Of a stretch of DNA of 64,000 nucleotides, positions 1 through 10,875 are shown piece after piece. The notes below the pieces were generated by a model. That model saw only the letters and a program-made list of their open reading frames with translations. It was not told where the DNA came from and searched no databases. Origin of the DNA: Orobanche coerulescens (lineage: Eukaryota > Streptophyta > Magnoliopsida > Lamiales > Orobanchaceae); the NCBI GenBank assembly GCA_033398695.1, contig CM065802.1, positions 79,222,096 through 79,286,095 on the forward strand, given 5' to 3'. The first letter of the stretch is position 1. The number at the start of each line of letters is the position of its first letter. The translations under genes and the position numbers were made by a program.

Positions 1-26
1 GAGAACTTCAGAAGAACCTGGACGAA

Positions 27-632
27 ATGGAAGCCTATGAGCTTAATGCTCACCTCAAGGAAACTTTCTCAAAGCACACTAGGCAAGAGAGGTATGAGAC
101 CTTTCAAGCCTTGTATGCTTGCAAGATGGTTGAGGGGACATATGTCAGCGCTCATGTACTCAAGATGAAAGGATATATTGATCATCTTGATAGGCTTGGT
201 TTTCCAAATTCTAAGGAGCACTCTACGGATGTGATCCTAAACTCATTGCCCAATAGTTTTCGTTAGTTCATTATGAACTACAATATGAATGAGATGGAGA
301 AATCCATTGCTGAGCTACATGGGATTCTTAAAACGGATGAGCAAAATATTAAGAAGAAACCAGGCCATATGCTGATGGTCAGCAAAGGGAAATCCTTCAA
401 GAATAAAGACAAGGGTAAAGGTAAGGACAAAGTTGCCAAAAATAGAGACTCAAATAGGCTGGTTTTCAAGGCAAAAGCTCCAAAAGATGGAAATTGTCAT
501 CATTGCAATAAACCAAGATACTGGAATAGAAATTGCAAGGTTTACTTGAAAGACTTAAAGCGTACCAAGGGTAGTGAGACTGACAAAGGTATATTTGTTA
601 TAGAAGTGAACTTATCTACTTATAACTCATAG
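27..632 (+). pseudogene. Cop1 gag (UBN2-type) with altered zinc knuckle
   Basis: Copia Gag is the capsid/nucleocapsid protein that packages element RNA in cytoplasmic particles. Two collinear frames (27-266 and 273-632) are separated by one in-frame stop after the residues NSLPNSFR. The first carries the UBN2-type core ending in a typical leucine-proline motif. The second has a lysine-rich linker and a zinc knuckle around 495-540 reading CHHCNKPRYWNRNC. The histidine expected at the third zinc position is Tyr, so zinc binding should be weakened. The protein then runs toward protease. The true start is upstream of the window or uses the Met at 27. Inactive copy. Confidence 0.85.
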
Positions 633-2130
633 ATATTGGATACTGGATGTGGATCTCATATTTGTACAAATATGCAGGGGTTGAGAAGCAGTAGAGAATT
701 GACGAAAGGGGAAGTGGATCAAAGAGTCGGAAATTGAGCAAGAGTTGCTGCACTAGCCGTTGGAACTTATGATCTATTTTTACCCAATGAGATTTTGTTA
801 GTTTTGAACAATTGCTATTATGTTCTTGCTGTGAATAGGAATATTATTTCAGTTTCTAAATTAGATTGTGAAGGTTACACTTTTCTTATTAAGAATAAGA
901 TTATTCGTATTTCTTTGATGACTTGCTTTATGGTACTGCAAAGTTATATACTAGTCTTTACAATATTGATCTAGACGAGTCCAACACTTTGGAAGTCTAT
1001 AACATTGTAACCAAGAAACCTAAGATCAATGATTCTAATCCAACTTTTTATGGCATTGTCGACTCGATCACATAAACGATAAATGCATTTCTAAACTCCA
1101 TAATGATGGGCTTTTAGACTCTTTTGACTATGAGTCATATGGGACATACGAATCTTGTTTATTGGGCAAGATGACGAAGAAGCCTTTTACCGATCATGAA
1201 GAAAGTCTAGTGATCTATTAGGCTTAGTACATAGTGATGTATGCGGACCACTTAGCACTTATGCCATAGGCGGATACCAATACTTCATCACTTTTACCGA
1301 TGATTTTAGCCGGTATGGATATGTTTATCTTATGAAGTATAAACATGAATCTTTTGAAATGTTCAGAATATTTCAAAGTGAAGTAGAGAATCAACTTGGC
1401 AAGACAATTAAAGCCCTTTGATCGGATCGAGGTGGCGAATACTTGCGCCAAGAAATCGATGATCATCTTAGGAGTTGTGGAATTGTTTCACAACTTAATA
1501 CTCCTGGAACACCTCAACATAACGGAGTGTGCGGGAGGAGGAATTGAACTTTATTAGATATGGTTCGATCCATGATGAGTCGAACGGAGCTTCCATTATT
1601 ATTTTGGGGCCACGCCTTAGAAAGAGCAGCTTTCACCCTTAACCGTGTTCCATCTAAAGCAGTTCAATGACACCATTTGAGAAATGTACTGGTAAGAGAC
1701 CAAAGTTGTCTTTTTTAAAGATCCAGGTTTGCAAAGCATTCGCAAGACGCCAAGTGTTTATATGTGGGATATCATAAGGAAACTAAAGGATACTGCTTTT
1801 ATAAGCCCGCAGAGAACAAAGTGTTTGTTGCTCGAAATGCTGTCTTCTTATAAAGGGAATTTATTTCCAAAAGTGACATTGGAAGAAGAGTAATTCTTGA
1901 GGAAACTCAAGATCCCCAAGAAGACATTACTTCACCGATGGAAACTGAATAGTCTCAACAATCAATTGAAGAGTTGGTTCAAAGTACACAAGTCCCTCAC
2001 AAATCTGACAGGGTGCGACATGAACCTGAGAGATATGGGTATCTCGTGACAGAGGATGATAATGCATAGCTCATAGATGATGAGCCTTGTACCTATACAG
2101 AAGCTGCTTCAGTACCATAGTCCGAGGATT
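633..2130 (+). pseudogene. Cop1 protease, GAG-pre-integrase and integrase remnant
   Basis: After the gag stop the frame reads DTGCGSHIC at about 640-665, the copia aspartic protease active site. The GAG-pre-integrase region (about 1080-1200) is disrupted by stops. The integrase core follows: a segment around 1230-1260 reads LGLVHSDVCGPLS with the first catalytic Asp. The second Asp block (SDRGGEY) is near 1420, and the HNGV segment with the downstream Glu region is near 1515-1550, where the copy is frameshifted. The C-terminal part (about 1750-1860) has the GYHKETKGY-type strand seen in copia integrases. Multiple stops (for example about 1420, 1545 and 1850) mean no functional integrase. Confidence 0.8.
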
Positions 2131-3556
2131 GGCTAGAAGCCATGAAGTCAGAAATGCAGTCTATATACGACAATCAAGTTTGGAACTTGCTAGATCCACC
2201 TGTCGGTGTTAAAACCATTGGGTGCCAATGGGTCTTCAAAAAGAAGAAAGACATGAACAATAATCTTCCAACCTACAAAGCTATACTAGTGGCAAAAGGT
2301 TATAGACAGATTCATGGTGTTGACTATGATGAGACTTTTTCGCGAGTAGTCATGCTTAAATCAATTAGAATTTTAATTGTCATTGCCGCATACTATGATT
2401 ATGAAATATGGTAAATGAATGTCAAAATCGCGTTTCATAATGGAAACTTACTCGAGGGTGTGTACATGATACAACCTGAGGGTTTTGTTCATCCAGAAAA
2501 TTCTAAAAAGGTTTGCAAGCTTCAACGATCCATTTATAGGTTGAACCAAGCTTCTCGGATCAGGAATTTTCATTTTGATGAAACTGTCAAAGAGTTTGGG
2601 TTTATTCAAAATGAATATGAATTATGTGTACAAGAAGGTTAGTGGGAGCATAGTTGTTTTCTTAGTCTTATATGTAGATGACTTACTACTCATTGGAAAT
2701 GACATACCCACCTTGAAGACAGTCAAAACTTGGCTGGGAAGTTGTTTCTCAATGAAGACTTAGGAGAAGCTACTTACATTCTTGGGATAAAAATCTATAA
2801 ATATGGATCAAAATGATTTATCTGAGTCAAAGTACATACATTAACAAAATATTGGAAAGGTTCAATATGCAGGACTCCAAGAGAGGACGCTTGCCAATGT
2901 CACATGGCATTCGTCTGAGTACGACTCAAAGTCGTTCTACTCTAGATGAGAGAGGAGCCCGCATGAGCAAGATTCCATATGCTTCGGTCATTGGATCATG
3001 TATGCCATGATTTGTACTCGACCAGATGTATCGTTTCCTCTGAGCATGACAAGTCATTATCAATCATATTCAGGTGAGAGTCACTAGATAGCAGTGAAAA
3101 CCATCCTATAGTACTTAAAAAAAGAACTAATGATGCGTTCCTAATTTATGGAGGTGTGGGAAACGAGCTGGCTCTAAATGATTATGCCGATGCAAGTTTC
3201 GAAACCGGTAGAGACGATTTTAGATCGCATATGGTTTTGTGTTTTTGTTTAAAAAATAAGTTATGTGAGTTGGAAATGTTCCAAGTAATGCACGCTTATA
3301 TATTCTGTTACTCAAGCTGAGTACCTGGCAGCATCGAATATAGTAGTTCCTACAAGTCTTTACTACGACAATAATGGTGCTATTGCGCGAGCTAAAGAGT
3401 CAAGGAATGATTAGAGATCCAAAACACATACTCAGTATATGCAAAGTAGCAACGGAAGAGAATGTTGCTGATCCACTTACCAAGCCTCTCTCACAAGGCA
3501 AGCATGTAGAGCATGCTAGATCGATAAGACTAGAAGTCATGAATGAATGGTCCTAG
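2131..3556 (+). pseudogene. Cop1 reverse transcriptase and RNase H remnant
   Basis: Copia RT begins near 2142 with the stretch leading to NQVWNLLDPP and WVFKKKKD. It continues at 2415-2642 in the same frame after a stop, then shifts to 2575-2763, which holds the catalytic motif LYVDDLLLIGND (Asp-Asp intact). Another shift leads to 2813-3010 with YINKILERFNM. RNase H pieces follow: YADASFETGRDD near 3190, the TQAEYLAAS block near 3315 and LTKPLSQGKH near 3480. The order is correct but at least four frameshifts or stops separate the blocks. The final segment ends just before the polypurine tract, as expected for copia pol. Confidence 0.85.
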
Positions 3557-3557
3557 T

Positions 3558-3570
3558 GCAAGTGGGAGAT
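3558..3570 (+). other. Cop1 polypurine tract
   Basis: The sequence gcaagtgggagat immediately precedes the LTR start. This is the standard plus-strand priming tract of plant copia elements, and it fixes the LTR boundary at 3571. Confidence 0.85.
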
Positions 3571-5142
3571 TGCTTGGAATAGTGCCCTAGGACATTCGAT
3601 GTGCCTAAATTTGTAATTGTCACATTTAAATAAAGTTATTTAATATCATTTATTTCTCGTTGATTATTATAATGTGTGTATGTTTTAATATTATAATAAT
3701 CGAATAATAGTTATTCACGAATAATAAGATTATTCAAATGTCCCTGGTCCAATCACGTTGAGTGGAGGCTCAAGTGATTAATATACTAGTATAAGTTTGA
3801 TTTATAATCATCGGATGATTATGTGCATGGTATGGATAAAACTTATGGGTATTAGTTGGAGAACGCAATAATGGACAGACCCGCATTGAGATCAATGCAT
3901 GGAAATGTCATAAGTGAATCTCAATATAAAAATATGTAAATAAATCCTTGAACCTGAGATTATCATAGAGTCCAACATGATAACTGCTATGCGTTGACGT
4001 AATCCAACATCATCCGAAACATGTTGATCAACGATCGGTATTAGTGGGAGTCATGTAGAGGGCAACGAATAATCAAGATGGGGATTAGTCTCTCTCTTTA
4101 AGGAGAGAGATATCTGTTGGGGCCCTCGATAAGTAGGACTGAAGGAAATGCATGGCCATGTTCAAATAAAGAGTCATCTGATTCAATCAGTCATAAGATC
4201 GAGAAAGCATTTGAACATAATAAGTATGACAATTTCCATGACTTAGTTCAAATATGACATCGCGCGACAGAGGGATTTGACACATTAGATGGTTTAATAG
4301 ACTATAAACTTATATTATTTGGGTGGTCATAGTGTCTTGCTAGGACCGCTTATGACTTATTATTAATAAGGTATTAAATAATTGCCAATATAATATAAGC
4401 TTTTTGGGTCACACATACGATAATTTAAGATAAGCAAGAATAATTAATAGATGTAATATTGGATATTGTATTTATTAAAGAAATTGAATAATGAGTAATA
4501 CATAATATAGGATATTATATATTACATTATTTACTTATATCAACTCCGAAAGATAAATATAATATTGGATATTATATTTATTAGAGGATTAAATAATAAG
4601 TAATATATATAATATAAGCTATTATATGTGTTATATTATTTAATAAGTTGAGGGGAAACTAGGCAAATACTAGAGTTTGACTCTAGGGTTTACGTAGTAT
4701 AAATAAAGGGTCTTGGACAAGAAGTTGTTTTATGATAAACAGCATAAAAATCGATCCCTTCATCTTCTCAAGCGGCCGATATTATTTCTATCCAAGAAGT
4801 TCGATTCGGCCATCTACGTCTTCTTCCTCTGGTTGATTTTGATCAACAGTACAAATCCTTCTAGCAAGGAATTATTTGTTGTACTATTTATCAACATTAT
4901 TCGTAAGGATCTAGCAATCCGGCTTGTACCAGTTGTTCGTGTGTGGATCACCAAAAGAAGAAGACGATATTAATCAGCTTTTGGTCCGGGTTACAGAGCT
5001 GTTCTTCGAATTAAGATAATTCGACGAACTCTTTATAAATTAATTAAATTACTGCATGAAGATCCTCATCTGGGTTTTTTGTTAATTATTTCTGCTGCGT
5101 TTTGCTCATATTTATTGTATTAGATACCCATAAAACGCAACA
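3571..5142 (+). repeat. Cop1 3' LTR (1.57 kb)
   Basis: Starts TGCTTGGAATAGTG directly after the polypurine tract and ends in ...aaaacgcaaca, giving TG...CA ends. It contains a hairpin-prone CT/GA block (about 4090-4110) and a very AT-rich U3 with an approximately 106-bp direct repeat (aatattggatatt at 4455 and 4561) directly upstream of a TATA box. The right end is inferred from the CA terminus and from homology of the following DNA to copia gag. No second LTR is available in the window for comparison. Confidence 0.75.
4698..4705 (+). promoter_or_regulatory. Cop1 LTR TATA box
   Basis: TATAAATA on the sense strand of the LTR, downstream of the AT-rich repeats and about 440 bp before the LTR end. 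It fits the U3/R boundary of a copia LTR. Confidence 0.6.
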
Positions 5143-5961
5143 TTTACTACCACCATCTTTCCCTCTAATGAGCCTGCTGCTCAAGAACCGAGCGAGAAAA
5201 CCAAGGCTAATGCACCGATGTACTTGCGTAGATATATACATCCGTTGTTGAAAAAGTGTTACATGTATTTTCAAACCCCCAAAGAACTATGGGATATACT
5301 CGAACAATGTTTTAATAATGTGCAAGATTAGTGCTGTCCCGAATTGCAACTTCAGTGGGAGCAAATCCGGTTCTTATATTATGTGAATGTGGAGGCCTAT
5401 TATCAAGTCGTCCTCGATCTTTGTGCTGATCTTGGTTTTTGTGGTGTCAAGAAGTCTGATCAAGATTTGATCGAAAAAACTCTTAACACATTTCCTGTGG
5501 GAGCAAGTGTGATTACTTGTCAGTTGCGCGTTGCCTATGAGGAAGGGAGAATTAAATATTTTAGTGACCTTATCTCCCACCTCACGAAAAAAGAAAGGCA
5601 CCATGAGATTATTCTCAACAGCAATGCGTGCCTAGCTGGTACGAAGCCGATTCCGGAAGTGAATCAGGCTACCCACAGGACGGCACCACGACAAAATAAA
5701 AAAGGCAAATGTTGTTCAGTTTTTGCAAGCACCACTCGAGCAAGTGAGGAAAAATACGAGGTCATCGTTCCAATGTGTGGAAGAAGCAAGGTGGCTCGGC
5801 CGCCAGTCCTAGTAGAGCCCATCCACAAGGACCACCTCCTGCCGTCGCGAATAGACCCACTCCAAAGGAAAGCTGAAATTGCTATACTTGCGATTCAAAG
5901 AAGCATACTTACCTCAATTGCAAGGCGCCAAAGAACATCCAAGCCTACTACAAGAAGTATA
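5143..5961 (+). pseudogene. Cop2: copia gag fragment with zinc knuckle
   Basis: Remnant of a second plus-strand copia element. The N-terminal part in one frame includes a stretch around 5215-5325 (APMYLRRYIHP, then PKELWDILEQ) characteristic of UBN2-type Gag. A stop near 5330 is followed by an open frame 5344-6006 with EKTLNTFPVG. An intact CCHC knuckle, CYTCDSKKHTYLNC, is encoded at 5880-5921 in a different frame from the long ORF, so at least one frameshift precedes it. The fragment is bounded on the left by the Cop1 LTR end and on the right by the Cop3 LTR end at 5962. No pol of this element is visible in the window. Confidence 0.75.
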
Positions 5962-6082
5962 TGTTGGGATTCGGTGATTAAAATCGAGATACGCATCGGA
6001 AAATAAACCAATCCAACTGCATAAAACCAAACCCCAAAAACGGATCGATCAAGCATCATATAATTGAATATAAAATGACGAA
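5962..6082 (-). repeat. Cop3 3' LTR, piece 1 (U5 terminus)
   Basis: On the minus strand this piece ends ...ATCACCGAATCCCAACA, a normal copia LTR 3' terminus. It breaks off at the TG1 insertion, with TSD copy acgaa at 6078-6082. Sequence resumes at 10490. The flanking 5 bp gtata (5957-5961) would be the Cop3 target site; the partner copy is lost because the other end of Cop3 is truncated. Confidence 0.7.
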
Positions 6083-7143
6083 TGTTGTTGCCCAAAATAT
6101 TTATCCGAAGATTAAATACTGCTGGAATGGACGGACAACAAACAAGGTTGCGGGAGCACTTCCGAGAGAATATGAATAAACACAAGATTTGCCGGGTTTG
6201 TTAGGCCCGGGCTTGAATGCTCTCGCGAGATGTTATTAATACAAATATTCGTGGATACAAGTATTAATGTGAGAATCTAAGTACAATGAGTGTAAAAAGA
6301 TCCTGTTAATCCAGCTCTTGAGCGAAGCTTGGTGTTATTCGTCCCTGCCGATCGTCTTCTGTATGAGAGAGGCCGAGAGAAGAAAGAACCGAGAGATAGC
6401 TGTTGCCAAGAGTAGGAGAAAGCCAAGTTGTGAGTATTGCTTGGAGAGATGAACTTCAGAGAGTCATAAATTCGGTCCCTGGACAAGTGCAGGCGGCCTT
6501 CTACTTATAGGGGCTGAGGAGCCTTGTCTTCAGGTGGGCGATCGCCTTCCGGCCATTACAATAATGGGGCGATCGTCTTCAAGTCACACGGGCTGTCGGC
6601 CTAAAGTCCAAGGATGCTGCTGGCAGCCAACTGTGTGGTCTAATGAGGAGCCAGCACGCGTCCGGAGTCACTGTCACATGCGGTCCTACTCACACCTTTC
6701 GGCGGGCCTGCCAGCTGGTGGAAAGATGCTGGCAGGCTGTGGTCAACGATCCGTGATATGCGGATCTTGTCTTGGCACTGCACGTGGGTTCTGTCCTGAG
6801 GCTCGGCCTTTGCCGACTGGAGGGAATTGTCAAAGGTCGGTCGCCAGGGGTCGGCATCGGCCAGTCACCAAGGGTCCGTCGGCAAGTGCCGAGAGATGAT
6901 CGTCTGCTAGTCGGTCGCCAGGAGTCGATCGCCAAGTACCGAGAGATGATCGTTTTAGAGGTCGATCGCTCGGCACCGGGACTTGTCCTGGGACCTTCGG
7001 TTGGCCGATACATCTTGTCTGCGGGGCTAAGACTAGGTTGCCCGATCTCTGGTCGGCAGTTCTGCTTCGGCTGCTCGGCATTGACTAGGTCGCCCGATCT
7101 CCGAGGCGATCGCCGGTCGGAGAGTATAATTCTCGACACAACA
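6083..7143 (-). repeat. TG1 3' LTR
   Basis: About 1.06 kb, TGTTG...CAACA ends. Nearly collinear with 9399-10484 but lacks a short stretch (about 25 bp) present there near 10138-10163. U3 (right part on the plus strand) is full of GCGATCGC/CGATCG palindromes. TATAAGTA on the minus strand lies at 6502-6509. Confidence 0.92.
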
Positions 7144-7158
7144 ATTGCCCCCCAGCTT
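7144..7158 (-). other. TG1 polypurine tract
   Basis: Read on the minus strand, AGCTGGGGGGCAAT abuts the LTR. This is the second-strand priming site and sets the element orientation. Confidence 0.85.
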
Positions 7159-7862
7159 GCTCTGATGTTGAAGATATGGGGCGAGGTGGTTCTTGCTGGC
7201 GATCGTGTAAGATGAAGACGGGCGATCTGTTGAGCTGACTTTGGATTCGGACTTGGGCGATCTGGTCGATTGGCTAGCTATCTATCGGTCTTGTACCTGC
7301 AAAAAACAACATTGGCCGATCCCCCTTAGAAACTTGATGGTTTCGTCGTTTGAGGAATCATGCACAGTCGCGGAGTTAGATGGACCGACTCCATGACCGT
7401 GTCTTGTGCGCGAAGACATTGAGTGTCTCGTGACTCATTTTATTGTGAGGGTCCTCTGTTAGGCTGCGCCTCGCCTCGTATTTAAACGAAGGGCGTGCGG
7501 TCTCGGTCTAGAGGAGTCCTTGCGCGGGGCAACGTCGGATGATTCAACTCCATGTCCGCGGCTTGTTAGCTCTGCTTCCACCTCGGCCCGCCATGTAGAT
7601 GGCGAACCTCGACGGTGTACGTTGAGACGGGGGTAGTGGCACGTCGCATTGTCCGGGTTCACCATGTTAGATGATGAACCTTTGAGGGCGGGTGATCGTG
7701 TCCACTGATTAGTTTTGGAGGGCCCTTAGACTACGCCGGCCTCGTATTTAAACGAAGGGCGGGCGATCTTGGCCCAAAAGGACCTTGCATGGCCGAAGCA
7801 GCCGGTTCCATCGACTACCAGGACCATGGCTTTATGATGTGCGGTGGAGGCGATCTCGTGCC
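7159..7862 (-). repeat. TG1 untranslated region with 266-bp tandem repeat
   Basis: No gene. Two imperfect copies of a roughly 266-bp unit, marked by cgtatttaaacgaagggc at 7477 and 7743. The same unit occurs three times in TG2 (49111, 49376, 49632). It lies between gag and the 3' LTR, where Tat-type elements often carry tandem repeats. Confidence 0.8.
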
Positions 7863-9272
7863 TTAGTCCATCATGTTAGATGGTGAACTGTAGATGGCGA
7901 TCGAGTCCTCCGGTTTGTTGATGTAGCTTGATGATGGCGATCGGGCTGGAAGACCGATGATCGTCGCTCGGCTGCCGATCGCGTTATTCATAGGTTGATA
8001 CCGGCGATCGGGTGGGAGATCGTCGCTCGGGCGCCGATTGCGCTGCTCATAGGTTAAGGAGAAACCTTTGCCTGGCCAGAAAATCTGAGGCCTTAGCTCG
8101 GAAGATCGCGTAGGTTGCAGGTTGGTCCTTCGTAAGATGCCTGAACATAGGCGAAAGACCATGAAATCCTCCTAGGACCGCACAGAGGGCGATCTCATCG
8201 CTTACGGGCTCGCCGTTGAGGATGATCTCGTCTACCCGGTCGATGTAGTCCGAGTCGAACTCTTATTCACCTTGCTCGATTCGCATCATGCGATGGGGAC
8301 CTTCTGGCCGGGCGACCCTGGTGGCGAATTACTCCGTGAAGACGTTCGCCAGTTGGTTAAAGGAGCCGATGGACCGAGGCGACAATGAGGTGTACCACCT
8401 GTGGGCTAGGTCGTCCAGCATCAGAGGGAACATTCGGCACTTGGTCGCGTCTGATGCCCCACACCCAGTCATGTAGATGTTGATCTTGTTCAGGTGTGTT
8501 TCGGGGTCCGATCTCCCCTCGAACAAAGGTGTTTGCGGGGGAGTGATCTTGTGCTGCACGGGGGCGAGCTCGATGTGGATCGCGAGCGGCTCGCTCGGCT
8601 CGGCGATCTTCTCCTTGGCGCCTGCCCCGGATTCCAGGAGCGCCTTCATGTCGTCGAGATGATGTTGCATCGCGGCCATCCCCGTGGCTCGGTCGCCCAC
8701 AGATCGGCTTTGGGAGCGGGAGCCGAGGCGATCGTGTACCGATCTCCTGACTCCGCTGCTGCCGACCTCGGCTATTTGGCGAGGAGCGGAGCAGGCGGGC
8801 GCCTTACAGGAGTCGGATAGGCCGAGCTCCTGGTGACGGACTCAAACTCCGTCGTCTCGTAGCTAGGGCCGGACTGCCTCGGTCGCCAAGATGGGTCGCT
8901 GCCCAGGCAATCGAAAACAGAGGTGCCCCGGCTGGCGAGCGCCTCTCCTTGCGGATGAGAGCCTCCTGGCGATCGCTCGGCCAGTAACGCCTTGAACTTC
9001 CGCTTGGTCTTCCGGTGGATGGCCGATGGGGTGATAGCGGGAGGCGCGTCGAGAGCACTCCGTCGCTCTCGTAGGACGGCCATGGCCTCCTCGATCTATT
9101 CCGCGGTTCGGAACTGATCGAGCAAGAGACTTGGGCCGACCCCCAGGGGCGGGATCGAGCGTCTCGGACCGCGGCGGCTACCTTCCGCCATCGCCTGTGG
9201 CTCGGACTGAGACGGAACTAGGCGCCTGGCGGGCTGACCGGCGGCTATCTTCGACGCGGAGGTGGAAGACAT
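7863..9272 (-). pseudogene. TG1 gag remnant
   Basis: Start codon at 9272 on the minus strand (MSSTSASK), homologous to the TG2 gag start. The N-terminal region is Pro/Ser-rich. A nonsense codon lies where TG2 has Gln before IEEAM (near 9100). The conserved capsid segment at 8329-8700 contains MTGCGASDATKCRMFPL and AHRWYTSLSPRSI, typical of retrotransposon gag proteins of the Tat type. Downstream, 7863-8162 keeps blocks matching TG2 around ILRRTNLQPT and FWPGKG but is frameshifted. No zinc-knuckle segment is recognisable at the C-terminus. With several stops it cannot encode a full Gag. Confidence 0.8.
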
Positions 9273-9379
9273 GATTCTGAAAGCTTTCTCTAAAGAACAG
9301 TGAGTGTTTCTTCAGGTATATGCCCTGGAGAATAGTGAGTGTTCTTCGAGATGGTAGGAATAAAATTAAGGGTTAGATC
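9273..9379 (-). other. TG1 leader between PBS and gag
   Basis: Short untranslated leader with an approximate direct repeat (aacagtgagtgtttcttc and aatagtgagtgttcttcg). The same arrangement occurs in TG2 at 60340-60450. No ORF. Confidence 0.6.
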
Positions 9380-9398
9380 CCCTTCCTCTAGCGCCAAT
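9380..9398 (-). other. TG1 primer-binding site
   Basis: On the minus strand the bases next to the 5' LTR read ATTGGCGCTAGAGGAAGGGG, a TGGCGC-type primer-binding site. This resembles Tat-type elements and differs from the initiator-Met site of the Tek elements. The exact tRNA was not determined. Confidence 0.7.
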
Positions 9399-10484
9399 TG
9401 TTGTTGCCCAAAATATTTATCCGAAGATTAAATACTGCTGGAATGGACGGACAACAAACAAGGTTGCGGGAGCACTTCCGAGAGAATATGAATAAACACA
9501 AGATTTGTCGGGTTTGTTAGGCCCGGGCTTGAATGCTCTCGCGAGATGTTATTAATATAAATATTCGTGGATACAAGTATTAATGTGATAATCTAAGTAC
9601 AATGATTGTAAAAAGATCCTGTTAATCCAGCTCTTGAGCGAAGCTTGGTGTTCTTCGTCCCTGTCGATCGTCTTCTGTATGAGAGAGGCCGAGAGAAGAA
9701 AGAACCGAGAGATAGCTGTTGCCAAGAGTAGGAGAAAGCCAAGTTGTGAGTATTGCTTGGAGAGATGAACTTCAGAGAGTCAGAAATTCGGTCCTTGGAC
9801 AAGTGCAGGTTGCCTTCTACTTATAGGGGCTGAGGAGCCTTGTCTTCATGCGGGCGATCGCCTTCCGGCCATTAAAATAATGGGGCGATCGTCTTCAAGT
9901 CACACGGGCTGTCGGCCTAAAGTCCAAGGCTGCTGCTGGCAGCCAGCTGTGCGGTCCAATGAGGAGCCAGCACGCGTCCGGAGTCACTGTCACATGCGGT
10001 CCAACTGACACCTTTCGGCGGGCCCGTCGGCTAGTGGGAAGATGCTGACAGGTTGTGGTCAACGATCCGTGATATGCGGATCTTGTCTTGGCACTGCACG
10101 TGGGTTCTGTACTGAGGCTCGGCCTTTGCCGACTGGATGACCATCGGCTTTGAGCGGCATGAGGCGATTGTCAAAGGTCGGTCGCCAGGGGTCGGCATCG
10201 ACCAGTCACCAAGGGTCGGTCGGCAAGTGCCGAGAGATGATCGTCTGCTAGCCGGTCGCCAGGAGTCGATCGCCAAGTACCGAGAGACGATCGTTTTAGA
10301 GGTCGATTGCTCGGCACCGGAACTTGTCCTGGGACCTTCGGTCGGCCAATACATCTTGTCTGCGGGGCTAAGACTAGGTCGCCCGATCTCTGGCCGGCAG
10401 TTCTTCTTCGGCTGCTCGGCAATGGCTAGGTCGCCCGTTCTCCGAGGCGATCGCCGGTCGGAGAGTATAATTCTCGACACAACA
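9399..10484 (-). repeat. TG1 5' LTR
   Basis: About 1.09 kb, transcribed leftward. TATAAGTA on the minus strand at 9818-9825; the region to its right (U3) holds tandem CGATCG-rich sub-repeats at about 10160-10320. High similarity to 6083-7143 suggests a fairly recent insertion. Confidence 0.92.
9818..9825 (-). promoter_or_regulatory. TG1 5' LTR TATA box
   Basis: TATAAGTA in a GC-rich context on the minus strand, correctly placed between U3 and the gag leader. The identical site is in the other LTR at 6502-6509. Confidence 0.6.
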
Positions 10485-10489
10485 ACGAA

Positions 10490-10875
10490 GATAAAATTTA
10501 GAATTCATTTCCTCATAGACCTTTGATAATATCTTTTGAAGGAAAAATTCCCGAGCCAAGCTTTGATTGTTTCCGGTCACCTACACGAACACGAATCCGA
10601 TTCGTTCTACCTTGTGAATGATCAAACACCGAAATGCCGAGTGTTACATTATCACGCATCGGATATTGATCGAAAAAGTAATATATCAATTCGTTCTCAA
10701 AGAACACGGCTAAGAATTGATACAGTATTTTTTCTTCTCTTCTCTTCTTCATTTTCTTTCTCTCGAAGATGAACAAGAAAATGAAAATTAATTTTTTCCT
10801 CTCCACAACATGAACTCACGGCTGGATAGGTTTTTAGTGTGTGTGTGTGTGTTTCTCAACATTATGAGGTGTGTC
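10490..10875 (-). repeat. Cop3 3' LTR, piece 2
   Basis: Continues the Cop3 LTR after TG1. It has no element-like coding. It includes a CT-rich tract (10730-10765) and a (GT)n microsatellite (about 10838-10852). It ends at the Tek1 boundary (10876). Assignment rests on its position between LTR pieces with consistent minus orientation. Confidence 0.55.

Larger units (their letters stand above)
1..5142 (+). mobile_element. Cop1: Ty1/copia LTR retrotransposon, 5' end outside window
   Basis: Plus-strand copia element entered inside gag. Domain order is gag, zinc knuckle, protease, integrase, reverse transcriptase, RNase H, polypurine tract and 3' LTR. This order, with integrase before RT, defines Ty1/copia. 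The coding region has many in-frame stops and frameshifts, so it is an old copy. The 5' LTR and primer-binding site lie left of the window, so LTR divergence and the left target-site duplication cannot be read. The right end lies in the gag remnant of another copia element (Cop2). Confidence 0.9.
6083..10484 (-). mobile_element. TG1: non-autonomous gag-only gypsy-type LTR element (TR-GAG-like)
   Basis: A complete 4.4-kb insertion with LTRs at both ends (6083-7143 and 9399-10484) and a perfect 5-bp TSD acgaa at 6078-6082 and 10485-10489. The polypurine tract and primer-binding site show it is transcribed on the minus strand. The 2.26-kb interior encodes only a Gag remnant and a tandem-repeat region; there is no protease, RT or integrase. 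The gag and PBS style match the Tat-type gag-only element TG2 in this window. It sits inside the Cop3 LTR. Confidence 0.92.

Noticed and set aside
5962..6082. A separate solo LTR with its right end near 10720 (ca|gtatt against TSD gtata)
   Set aside because: The TSD match is only 4 of 5 and the implied LTR would be too short. The piece fits better as the U5 end of the Cop3 LTR.
6534..7215. Overlapping ORFs of 80-150 codons in the TG1 LTR
   Set aside because: GC-rich LTR with few stops; frames exist on both strands and match no domain. Similar chance ORFs occur in the second LTR at 10031-10526 and in TG2 at 45067-45495.
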